Shown here one piece after another: positions 8,754 through 16,196 of a stretch of 64,000 bases of DNA (position 1 is its first letter; the number at the start of each line of letters is the position of its first letter). The notes beneath the pieces are model-generated. The model was not told where the DNA came from and made no database searches. It saw only the letters and a list, made by a program, of their open reading frames with translations. This DNA comes from an uncultured Draconibacterium sp. Lineage in GTDB: Bacteria > Bacteroidota > Bacteroidia > Bacteroidales > Prolixibacteraceae. The DNA lies in assembly GCF_913063105.1 (NCBI RefSeq), contig NZ_CAJXYQ010000001.1, forward strand, positions 310,001 to 374,000, read 5' to 3'. The translations under genes were made by a program, and so were the position numbers.

Positions 8754-9314
8754 TTAATCGTCATCTCCACCGTCGTCACCCCAGTCGCCGTCGTCATCAT
8801 CGTCCCAATCATCGTCATCGTAGTTTCCTCCTCCTCTTCTTCCTTTTTTTGATTTTCCGAAAATGGCGACATAAACAGCAAAGCCGATAATAACAACTGC
8901 ACCCGGAATCCGGAGTGCTTCTTTTAGTTTTTCTTCCGCATTATCGTCAACCTGAAACCAAATTATAATGGCTACTGCGCAAAGCAGTACAATTATAACT
9001 GCCGCAATAATCAGGCGTTTGAGGAGCTTCGATTTTCCGGTGTTCATTTTTCCCGAATAGCTTCCCTTTGAAACAATCTTTTGGGGACCCTCTTTTTCTT
9101 TTGGGTCTTTGTTAGAAACTACTGGCGGTTCGGTAAGCGTATTCCCACATTTTTCGCAAAACGAAGCACTTTGTGGATTCCGGTGGCCGCATCTCGAACA
9201 AAATACGGAGGATTGAGTTGATAAAAATTCTTCGAGATTTGCACCACAACCTGGACAGAATTTGTCGTCAGGTGTTACCACATTGTGACATTTCGGGCAT
9301 TTTGTTAGGTTCAT
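8754..9314 (-). CDS. Double-zinc-ribbon membrane protein with aspartate-rich tail
   Basis: A 186-residue protein. Two Cys4 ribbons occupy residues 6-23 (CPKCHNVVTPDDKFCPGCG) and 39-57 (CSRCG...CEKCG). TM helices follow at about 100-121 and 138-153, then a basic patch (KSKKGRR) and a C-terminus made almost only of Asp, Gly and Trp (residues 165-186), a strongly acidic tail that could bind calcium or basic partners; that role is inference. It is the first gene of the minus-strand zinc-ribbon operon and ends 29 nt before the 885-residue protein begins. Confidence 0.75.
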   Translation of the reverse strand: MNLTKCPKCHNVVTPDDKFCPGCGANLEEFLSTQSSVFCSRCGHRNPQSASFCEKCGNTLTEPPVVSNKDPKEKEGPQKIVSKGSYSGKMNTGKSKLLKRLIIAAVIIVLLCAVAIIIWFQVDDNAEEKLKEALRIPGAVVIIGFAVYVAIFGKSKKGRRGGGNYDDDDWDDDDDGDWGDDGGDDD

Positions 9315-9474
9315 GTTTTTAAAGATCAGTTGACACCTTAAATATATAAACTATTGAGTTAAATAGAAATACCGATTTCATAATTAGAATTATTAAAAAA
9401 AGTAGTGCAAACATCGGATCTGTTCCAAAAGAATTAAGCTGCTAATTTGCTTCCTGTTAAGAAAACTCAAGGTC

Positions 9475-9492
9475 TTTGTGACCTTTTTGTGA
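9475..9492 (+). promoter_or_regulatory. Tandem 11-bp-spaced TTTGTGA sites before the response regulator (putative autoregulatory operator)
   Basis: Two exact TTTGTGA heptamers start at 9475 and 9486, one helical turn (11 bp) apart, followed by TACTTG. OmpR/PhoB-type regulators bind direct repeats with this spacing. A closely related pair is found at 11835 and 11846 before the lipoprotein gene; over 24 nt the two sites share 19 positions. The regulator's start codon is 40 nt downstream. Confidence 0.5.
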
Positions 9493-9531
9493 TACTTGTT
9501 TGTTATTGTTGCAATTTAAAGAAAAGAAGCA

Positions 9532-10233
9532 ATGAGTAAGGTATTATTAATTGAAGATGATGCACATATTGGTGAGCTGGTTAGCATTCACCTCAGAGAT
9601 TTAAACTGCGAGGTTGATATCGCAACCGACGGCCGCCAGGGATATGAAAAAGCCGCATCAGGCGAATACTGTCTTATTGTTTTAGACCTGATGCTTCCGG
9701 GAATGGATGGGCTGGAGGTGTGCCGCCAGTTACGCGCCGATAAAGTAAATACCCACATACTGATGCTAACTGCTAAAAGCGAAGAAATTGATAAAGTTTT
9801 GGGGCTTGAAACCGGCGCTGACGATTACCTGACCAAACCTTTCAGCATTCGCGAATTTATTGCCCGTGTTAAAGCCATTTTACGCCGTATTAATTCTTTA
9901 AGCAGCGAAACCTCCGGCAATGAAACCGAAACGCTAAGCATTAACAGTCTGCATATTGATCTGGGAAAAAGAAAGGTAACGCTTGACAATAACAAACTTG
10001 AGCTCACACCAAAAGAATTTGAACTGCTTGTTTTAATGGCCCAAAAACCAGGGAAAGTTTTTAGCCGCAACGACCTTCTTGACCAGGTTTGGGGATATAA
10101 TTTTAATGGCTACGAGCATACAGTAAATTCGCACATCAATCGCTTACGGGCAAAAATTGAACCCGATATAAACCACCCAAAATACATTTTAACCAGCTGG
10201 GGAGTTGGCTATAAATTTAACGACGAACTGTAG
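9532..10233 (+). CDS. OmpR-family response regulator
   Basis: A 233-residue regulator. The receiver domain spans about 1-115 with acidic pair Glu8-Asp9/Asp10, phospho-acceptor Asp52 in VLDLMLPG, and the conserved Lys in DDYLTKPFS near 103-105. The C-terminal winged-helix DNA-binding domain (about 130-230) shows the family motif LTPKEFELLVLMAQKPGKVF and the HTVNSHINRLRAKIE recognition helix. The partner kinase starts 4 nt after its stop. A pair of 11-bp-spaced direct repeats upstream suggests autoregulation. The lipoprotein downstream of the kinase carries the same sites and is the best candidate target. Confidence 0.93.
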   Translation: MSKVLLIEDDAHIGELVSIHLRDLNCEVDIATDGRQGYEKAASGEYCLIVLDLMLPGMDGLEVCRQLRADKVNTHILMLTAKSEEIDKVLGLETGADDYLTKPFSIREFIARVKAILRRINSLSSETSGNETETLSINSLHIDLGKRKVTLDNNKLELTPKEFELLVLMAQKPGKVFSRNDLLDQVWGYNFNGYEHTVNSHINRLRAKIEPDINHPKYILTSWGVGYKFNDEL

Positions 10234-10237
10234 TGTT

Positions 10238-11716
10238 ATGACAAAACGAAACAAAATATTTAACAGCCTTTACTGGAAAGTTTCCGGCATATTCTTAGCC
10301 TTTACGGTATTGCTTACCTTGATTTTTATATTGATTTCGGTGAAATTTTCGGCCGATTACAACGAAGAAGCTCAGCAAAAAATAAATGGCGAAATTGCCA
10401 TTGGTGCCATTAACGAGGTTACACCTATTTTTGTGGATGGCAAGGTTAAAAAGGAAGCCATTCATGTGTTAATGCATTCGGCCATGGCTGTTCACCCGAG
10501 CATCGAAGTATATCTGCTTGACACGGAAGGAAACATCATCACTTACGTTGTTCCAACAAAAGATGTTAAATCAGAAAAAGTTGACCTTGGCCCCATAAAA
10601 CAATTCCTGAATCGTAGCAATGATCGTATCATCAGAGGTGACGACCCCCGAAATCCGGGATCTCCTAAGATATTCTCGGCAGCCGAAATTATCGAAGAAA
10701 ACCAGCTAAAAGGGTACATGTATATTGTTTTAGCCAGCAATCAGTACACTTCTGTAATGGCTTCGTTGCAAAATAGTTTCATTCTAAAGCTGGGGGTTCG
10801 CAGTTTGCTTGTGGCACTTCTGCTGACGTCGCTTTTAGGCTTGCTTGCCATATGGATTATTACCCGAAATCTGAATAAAATAATAAATGCCGTGCGTAGC
10901 TTTAAAGAGGGGAACCACTCGGTACGCATTCAGCATAACAATAAAGGTGAACTCGACAATATGGCCGAAACATTTAATACCATGGCGCAAACCATTGAAC
11001 AGAATATTATTCAGCTAAAGAGTGTTGAGACTCTTCGGAAAGAGCTGATTGCCAATGTTTCGCACGACTTAAGGAGTCCTATCGCTTCCATACAGGGTTT
11101 TGCCGAAACCATTCTGCTAAAAGACGACAACATAACGGATGAAGAGCGTACAAAATACCTGAATATAATTCTTCAAAACTCGGAAAACCTTAGCAAGCTT
11201 GTTAACGACTTGTTTGAGCTGTCGAAGCTCGAATCAAATGCACAAAGCATTCAGCCCGAACCGGTACAGGTAGCTGAACTGGTGCAGGATGTTGCCGATA
11301 AATTTCAACTGATTGCCAAAGAAAAAAACATAAGTATTAACACGATTTACTCGAAAAGTTTGCCTCTGGTGTATGCCGATATACAAATGACCGACCGGGT
11401 TTTTCAGAATATTTTGGATAACGCCATAAAATATTGCAACGCCAACGATGTGGTAACCATTGAATTAGAGCTGCAAACCGATGGCATACTGGTTAAAATT
11501 GCCGACACCGGAAAAGGAATTGCAGAGGACGAATTACCCAATATTTTTACACGCTACTACAAAGGCAAAAAAACAAATGGCGCCAACAGCACCGGCTTGG
11601 GTCTTGCTATCGTTAAAAAAATTCTCGACCTCCACCAATCCTCCATTAAGGTGTACAGCCAATTAAACAAAGGAACGCGTTTCGAATTTAAGCTTCCGCT
11701 TTATCAGGTCGCCTGA
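10238..11716 (+). CDS. Sensor histidine kinase (HAMP-HisKA-HATPase)
   Basis: Start taken at ATG 10238, 4 nt after the regulator's stop, rather than the in-frame ATG at 10205 inside it; the extra 11 residues are not kinase-like. The 492-residue protein has TM helices at about 14-36 and 185-208 bracketing a periplasmic sensor of about 145 residues, a HAMP linker (about 205-260), HisKA with His276 in VSHDLRSPIASIQGF, and an HATPase domain with N-box NILDNAIKYC, G1 DTGKGIAEDEL and G2 TGLGLAIVKK. It should phosphorylate the regulator encoded immediately upstream. A strong terminator follows. Confidence 0.93.
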   Translation: MTKRNKIFNSLYWKVSGIFLAFTVLLTLIFILISVKFSADYNEEAQQKINGEIAIGAINEVTPIFVDGKVKKEAIHVLMHSAMAVHPSIEVYLLDTEGNIITYVVPTKDVKSEKVDLGPIKQFLNRSNDRIIRGDDPRNPGSPKIFSAAEIIEENQLKGYMYIVLASNQYTSVMASLQNSFILKLGVRSLLVALLLTSLLGLLAIWIITRNLNKIINAVRSFKEGNHSVRIQHNNKGELDNMAETFNTMAQTIEQNIIQLKSVETLRKELIANVSHDLRSPIASIQGFAETILLKDDNITDEERTKYLNIILQNSENLSKLVNDLFELSKLESNAQSIQPEPVQVAELVQDVADKFQLIAKEKNISINTIYSKSLPLVYADIQMTDRVFQNILDNAIKYCNANDVVTIELELQTDGILVKIADTGKGIAEDELPNIFTRYYKGKKTNGANSTGLGLAIVKKILDLHQSSIKVYSQLNKGTRFEFKLPLYQVA

Positions 11717-11734
11717 TTGGCATTCAAAAAGTAT

Positions 11735-11778
11735 AAAAAATACCATCTACGAAACAAATTGCGTAGGTGGTATTTTTT
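11735..11778 (+). terminator. Rho-independent terminator after the histidine kinase
   Basis: A 17-bp stem runs from AAAAAATACCATCTACG (11735-11751) to CGTAGGTGGTATTTTTT (11762-11778), with one G-T wobble, a 10-nt loop and a six-T tail. It separates the two-component operon from the lipoprotein gene. Confidence 0.85.
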
Positions 11779-11834
11779 ATCTCCTCCACTTTATTTTACT
11801 GAACTATAACCTATTAGAACAATTTCTTTAAACT

Positions 11835-11852
11835 TTTGTGATTCTTTCGTGA
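11835..11852 (+). promoter_or_regulatory. Tandem 11-bp-spaced TTTGTGA/TTCGTGA sites before the lipoprotein gene
   Basis: TTTGTGA at 11835-11841 and TTCGTGA at 11846-11852 are direct repeats 11 bp apart and followed by GACTTG, matching the pair before the response-regulator gene. This is the expected layout for an OmpR-family operator, 60 nt before the ATG at 11912. Confidence 0.5.
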
Positions 11853-11911
11853 GACTTGAATCCAATCTTTACAACAAGTTTTTAAACAGTATTAACTTAA
11901 AGTATAAGGTT

Positions 11912-12808
11912 ATGAAAAAATTAGTTTTTGTTTTAATGGCAGCATTTGCTTTTATGGCATGCGAAAAAGAAGTAGAAGAACCTGTTTTTGAAGAAAAGTC
12001 AGGTAATAAAATGCTCGACCTCAGCTTTGAGGGCTTATCGCCTCTGGGGCCCGATTACCGCTACGAAGGCTGGCTGATAGTTGACGGCACTGCTGTTAGC
12101 ACGGGTAAATTTAACATCACACCATCGGGTCAGATGTCGCCAAGGGTTTTTAATGTAAAAAAAGATGTTGTGGATAATGCAGTAATGTTTGTTTTAAGTA
12201 TTGAACCACAACCCGACAACGATCCCGCACCAAGCGATACCAAAATTTTAGGTGGTGTATTCACAAATGGAATGGCAGAACTTAGCATTGCGCATCCGGC
12301 AGCACTGGGCTCTGATTTTAGCGAAGCCATGGGTAAATACATTTTAGCCACGCCAACCAATGGCCCCGGCACCTACGAAAACAGCGGAATTTGGTTTTTA
12401 AGCCTCGAATCGGGTAGCCCCATGGAAGGTTTAACCTTGCCAAGCTTGCCTGACGGATGGATTTACGAGGGCTGGACAGTAATTAACGGTGTTCCTGTTA
12501 CATCGGGCAAGTTCATGCAAACAGCTGGGGTTACTGATCTTTTCGACGGGTTTAGCAGCCAGGAGAATCCGGGACCTCCGTTTCCGGGAGAAGATTACCT
12601 GATGAATGCGCCATCGGGATTATCATTCCCGACAGACCTGGCAGGCGGCATTGCCGTAATATCAGTTGAACCATACCCCGACAACGGCCCTGAGCCATTT
12701 GCACTAAAACCACTGGCAGGAATGATTCCGGAAGACGCAATGGACCACTTTACTTACATGATGGAATTAAACCAGGCCTCATTCCCCACCGGAATGGCAA
12801 AAAAATAA
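11912..12808 (+). CDS. Lipoprotein with two RskA-like anti-sigma-K C-terminal repeats
   Basis: The start is placed at ATG 11912, giving a clean lipoprotein signal MKKLVFVLMAAFAFMAC with lipidated Cys17; the longer frame from 11849 lacks a signal. The mature 282 residues contain an internal duplication: YEGWLIVDGTAVSTGKF (51-67) with FVLSIEPQPDNDPAPSDTKI (93-112), and YEGWTVINGVPVTSGKF (185-201) with VISVEPYPDNGPEPF. This W-x-x-x-G-x-x-V-S-G-x-F plus S-x-E-P pattern is like the C-terminal domain of RskA-type anti-sigma factors, though here it is tethered outside the cytoplasm with no sigma-binding part visible. Regulation by the upstream two-component pair is likely. Confidence 0.75.
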   Translation: MKKLVFVLMAAFAFMACEKEVEEPVFEEKSGNKMLDLSFEGLSPLGPDYRYEGWLIVDGTAVSTGKFNITPSGQMSPRVFNVKKDVVDNAVMFVLSIEPQPDNDPAPSDTKILGGVFTNGMAELSIAHPAALGSDFSEAMGKYILATPTNGPGTYENSGIWFLSLESGSPMEGLTLPSLPDGWIYEGWTVINGVPVTSGKFMQTAGVTDLFDGFSSQENPGPPFPGEDYLMNAPSGLSFPTDLAGGIAVISVEPYPDNGPEPFALKPLAGMIPEDAMDHFTYMMELNQASFPTGMAKK

Positions 12809-12829
12809 ACAACGAAGGGTAGTTTATGC

Positions 12830-12859
12830 AGAGCGGAAGGATTTCTTTCCGCTCTTTTT
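12830..12859 (+). terminator. Rho-independent terminator after the lipoprotein gene
   Basis: AGAGCGGAA (12830-12838) pairs with TTCCGCTCT (12847-12855) around an 8-nt loop, followed by a T run. It also separates this gene from the converging permease array. Confidence 0.8.
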
Positions 12860-12941
12860 ACGTGTAACTATTGTATCCTTTTGCTTATAATTATTGCCAA
12901 ACGACTTTTATTCCTCACCTTAAATCTCGGATGAAAAAAGC

Positions 12942-15353
12942 CTACTCGTACCTTAGTGCCTCCACCGGATTTCGGCTTGCCGCTTTCCAGCTCTGAAACG
13001 AAACTGTTAACAAGGCAATGGCAAGTGCCAGTGCACCAGCTGCAACAAATATCCACCAGCTTAGGGTAGTTTTGTAGGCAAAATTCTCGAGCCATTTATT
13101 CATGGCCAACCAGGCAACCGGACAAGCCAACACAAAGGCAAGTACAATCCACTTTATAAAATCGCGGTTTAACAGGCTGAGTATTTCGGAAGAACAAGCC
13201 CCGTTAACCTTTCGCACACCAATTTCTTTTATACGGTTTTGTGTTGTTATCAGGGCCAAACCAAACAAACCCATCGAGCAAATAAACAAGGCAATAATGG
13301 TAAATACCGAAAGCAGCCGGGCCTGAAGCAGTTCTGCTTTATATACTTTTTGGTACATACTGCCCACATGCTCGCAATTAAACGGATATTCCGGAAATAA
13401 GGCAGTCCAAACGGTTTCCATATCGTCCAAAGCCTGTTCCTGCATACCGGGCTGAAAAGAGACAGCAAAGTTTATCAGCCATAAATCTTCGCGCTTAAAC
13501 AGCACCAAAGGCTCGACCTCTTTTTTCAGGCTCGACAGATGAAAATCTTTTACCACCCCAACAATTTTTCCACGAGGAAGTGCAATACCATTTTCTTCGA
13601 GTTCCTGAAAGTTAAGCTTAAAACCCTTTCCAATAATGGCATCAGCAGCAGTATAGTTCAAACGCTTCAAAGCAGCCTGGTTAATAATGTATTCAGCAGC
13701 ACCTTCATTGTCTTTATTCTTTTCAGAAAAATTGGTTCCGGCCAAAAACTGCAAATTAAAAAGGGAGGCAAAAGAATAATCGCACGGGAAAACGCCAATC
13801 CGCTCGTACTGTTCACCACTTTCATCCGGTACATAATCCTCCAGTTCAAACTCAAACATATCGTTGGCTTCTCCACCGGGAGGCTCCATCATTGCCGAAA
13901 CCGACTGGATACTGTTGTATTGCAGCAATTCTTGCTTAAACACTTCGAATTTTTGCTGAATGCTGGCATGCACCGATTCAAAAACAACAATGTTGGCTTC
14001 TTGCACCCCCATGCCATTTTTCAGGGCAAAATTTGTTTGACGCGAAATAACAATTACGGCCACTATCAATGCAATGGAAAAAGCATACTGAAAAACAACC
14101 AGCCCGCGATTGATACCCCCGCGACCAGGTAAAACTGCAGTATTTATTTTTTTATTGATAAGCAAAGAACCAAACATGGTTTTTACAGCCGGGAGCAGTC
14201 CGAACACAAGGCTAAAAGCACTAAAACAAAGTAGTAATACAAACAGAAAAATCGTATTTCCGTGCAATAGATTTAAACTAAAGTTGCGCAAAATTAAAGC
14301 GTTTAAGGGCAGGGCCAGCAAAAAGGTTAATGCCAGTGTAAGTAGCAGCACAACAAGTCCTTCAAGAAAAAAGAACTGCACTACCGAACGTTTGGATGCG
14401 CCCTGAATTTTATTGATAAAAAGGTATTTGGCACTAAAGCCCGCCATGCCAATGTTGAGGTTGGCGTAGTTACTTACCGAAATAACCAAAAGAATTAGAG
14501 CAGCAATGGCCAGCACAAAAATATTTCGCATATTTCCGTTGGCTTCAATTTCGCGCAATTTATTCGAGTGCAAATGAATATCGGTAAGCCTTTGCAAATG
14601 AACTTCTGTATTAAAATTTTCGGGTTCGCTTTCCATATTTTCGCGCATATAATTGCTTATGGCCTGCTCAACATTTTCGGGTAATGCATTTTCTGCCAAA
14701 ACCAAGTACGACCATGCCCAACCGTATTCAAACCTATCGTTTACCGGGGTGGTTATAAAATCGGGGTGAAAATGGCTGTTGGCAGGGAAATCTTTCATTA
14801 CGCCGGCTATGGTAAAATGTTGTTCTGCACCGTAAAATTGTCCGGTAGGCAAAATTAAAACTTCTCCTACCGGATTTCTATTTCCGAAAATACGTTGGGC
14901 AAAACTTTGGCTAATTACCATTGATGCCGGACGTTCAAGAACCGAAGTTTTATCGCCAACAATTAACGCTGCCTCAAATACCTTAAAAAAGGTGCTATCG
15001 CACTCAAATCCCTGGTTAATGTTGTAAAACCGCTGTTCGTATTTCATTAATCCACCCCTTACTGGACGTAAACGAACCAGTTCTTCTATTTCTGGGAACT
15101 GGCTGCTTAGCTCTTTCAAGTAACCCGGATTAACCACCCTTGCAAAATGTTTTCCGCCCAAAAACTCCGGATCTGTAATTGTAAACCGGTAGGTTCTATC
15201 GGCTCGTTGGTGGTTATTGTCGTAGCTCAGTTCATTTTTTATAAATAGTGAAATAAAAATTATACCGATTAAAGCCAGACTAAGCCCGATAATTTTTACC
15301 AGGTTTAAAAAGGGGCGTTTAAGCAGGTTTCTAAGTACCACTTTCAAATTCAT
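12942..15353 (-). CDS. FtsX/MacB-type ABC permease, array member 1
   Basis: An 803-residue permease built as two MacB-like halves: TM1 at about 17-40, a periplasmic core domain to about 275, three TM helices and a fourth (about 280-450), a second periplasmic domain, and three C-terminal TM helices. The second FtsX domain begins at KEIGVRKVNGACSSEIL and the protein ends SWKAASRNPVEALRYE, the ending shared by most of the array. MacB-type transporters do not pump through the membrane but transmit ATP-driven motion to the periplasm, extruding lipids, peptides or toxins via a TolC path. It lies 86 nt downstream of ATPase 1 and is last in the array. Confidence 0.9.
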   Translation of the reverse strand: MNLKVVLRNLLKRPFLNLVKIIGLSLALIGIIFISLFIKNELSYDNNHQRADRTYRFTITDPEFLGGKHFARVVNPGYLKELSSQFPEIEELVRLRPVRGGLMKYEQRFYNINQGFECDSTFFKVFEAALIVGDKTSVLERPASMVISQSFAQRIFGNRNPVGEVLILPTGQFYGAEQHFTIAGVMKDFPANSHFHPDFITTPVNDRFEYGWAWSYLVLAENALPENVEQAISNYMRENMESEPENFNTEVHLQRLTDIHLHSNKLREIEANGNMRNIFVLAIAALILLVISVSNYANLNIGMAGFSAKYLFINKIQGASKRSVVQFFFLEGLVVLLLTLALTFLLALPLNALILRNFSLNLLHGNTIFLFVLLLCFSAFSLVFGLLPAVKTMFGSLLINKKINTAVLPGRGGINRGLVVFQYAFSIALIVAVIVISRQTNFALKNGMGVQEANIVVFESVHASIQQKFEVFKQELLQYNSIQSVSAMMEPPGGEANDMFEFELEDYVPDESGEQYERIGVFPCDYSFASLFNLQFLAGTNFSEKNKDNEGAAEYIINQAALKRLNYTAADAIIGKGFKLNFQELEENGIALPRGKIVGVVKDFHLSSLKKEVEPLVLFKREDLWLINFAVSFQPGMQEQALDDMETVWTALFPEYPFNCEHVGSMYQKVYKAELLQARLLSVFTIIALFICSMGLFGLALITTQNRIKEIGVRKVNGACSSEILSLLNRDFIKWIVLAFVLACPVAWLAMNKWLENFAYKTTLSWWIFVAAGALALAIALLTVSFQSWKAASRNPVEALRYE

Positions 15354-15439
15354 AAAAACAATTTTTTGGTTTAAGCAGCTCCGGGTCTTTGCAGTAAATA
15401 CCCGGAGCTTGAAAAAGAAATTACGAAGGTTTAAAAAAT

Positions 15440-16126
15440 TTAATCTTCATTCACGTAGCCATCTTTTAAACGAATAATCCGGTTGCCGTATTTTGCATTT
15501 TCCTCCGAATGGGTAACCTGAATAATGGTCATTCCCTCGTTGTTCAGTTGTTTAAGTAAATCCATAATCGTTTTCCCCTGTTCGCTGTGCAGGTTTCCGG
15601 TGGGTTCGTCGGCCAGTAAAAGTTTTGGGCTGCCCACAATGGCTCGTGCAATGGCTACCAATTGCTGTTGCCCACCCGAAAGTTGGCTTGGAAACAAATC
15701 TTTTTTAGCCACAATATTAAACCGATCGAGCATATCGGCCACCATTGCTTTGCGTTCTTTGCCTTTTATTCCGCGGTACACCAGCGGCGTTTCAATGTTT
15801 TCGTATACATTCATCTCCTCGATGAGGTGAAAAGCCTGGAAAATAAAACCGATGTGACTGCGGTGATACTGTACCTTCTGTTTTTCCTTTAGCTGGTTGG
15901 CCGGTTGATCGAGGAACAAATATTCGCCTTCGTTGGGTTCATCAAGAAATCCGATAATGTTTAACAAGGTTGATTTACCGGCTCCACTAGGCCCCATTAT
16001 TGAAACAAACTCGCCTTGATTAATGGTTAAATTCACTCTTTTCAACACAAAAGTTCGTTGGAATTTTGCATCGTAGTACTTGTCGATGTTTTTAAGTTGT
16101 ATCATTTTATTTTTGTTATCTGTCAT
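15440..16126 (-). CDS. ABC transporter ATPase 1 (LolD/MacB type) with altered signature and D-loop
   Basis: A 228-residue ATPase. Walker A is GPSGAGKS (45-52), Q-loop IFQAF, signature LSGGQQQL (149-156), Walker B LLLADE (169-174) and H-loop His206 in VTHSEEN. Two positions depart from the close-family norm: Leu156 replaces the Arg that usually follows LSGGQQQ, and the D-loop reads GNLHS instead of GNLDS. ATPase 2 of the same array has the usual residues. It lies between permeases 1 and 2, so it probably serves one or both. The in-frame Met at 16105 is an alternative start, since [11 protein letters not shown] is a typical beginning. Confidence 0.9.
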   Translation of the reverse strand: MTDNKNKMIQLKNIDKYYDAKFQRTFVLKRVNLTINQGEFVSIMGPSGAGKSTLLNIIGFLDEPNEGEYLFLDQPANQLKEKQKVQYHRSHIGFIFQAFHLIEEMNVYENIETPLVYRGIKGKERKAMVADMLDRFNIVAKKDLFPSQLSGGQQQLVAIARAIVGSPKLLLADEPTGNLHSEQGKTIMDLLKQLNNEGMTIIQVTHSEENAKYGNRIIRLKDGYVNED

Positions 16127-16196
16127 TTTTATGTTAAGCTGAATAATTGAAAAACAAGCAAACTCCGTTTATTCTATTATTTACTTGAACTATTTG

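Noticed and set aside
8009..8890. 293-codon plus-strand open frame
   Set aside because: It lies antisense to the zinc-ribbon genes and translates into low-complexity Ser/Phe/Gly stretches, with no start context or domain.
10205..10237. Upstream ATG for the OmpR-linked histidine kinase
   Set aside because: It lies inside the regulator gene and adds 11 residues unlike a kinase start; the ATG at 10238 follows the regulator's stop directly.
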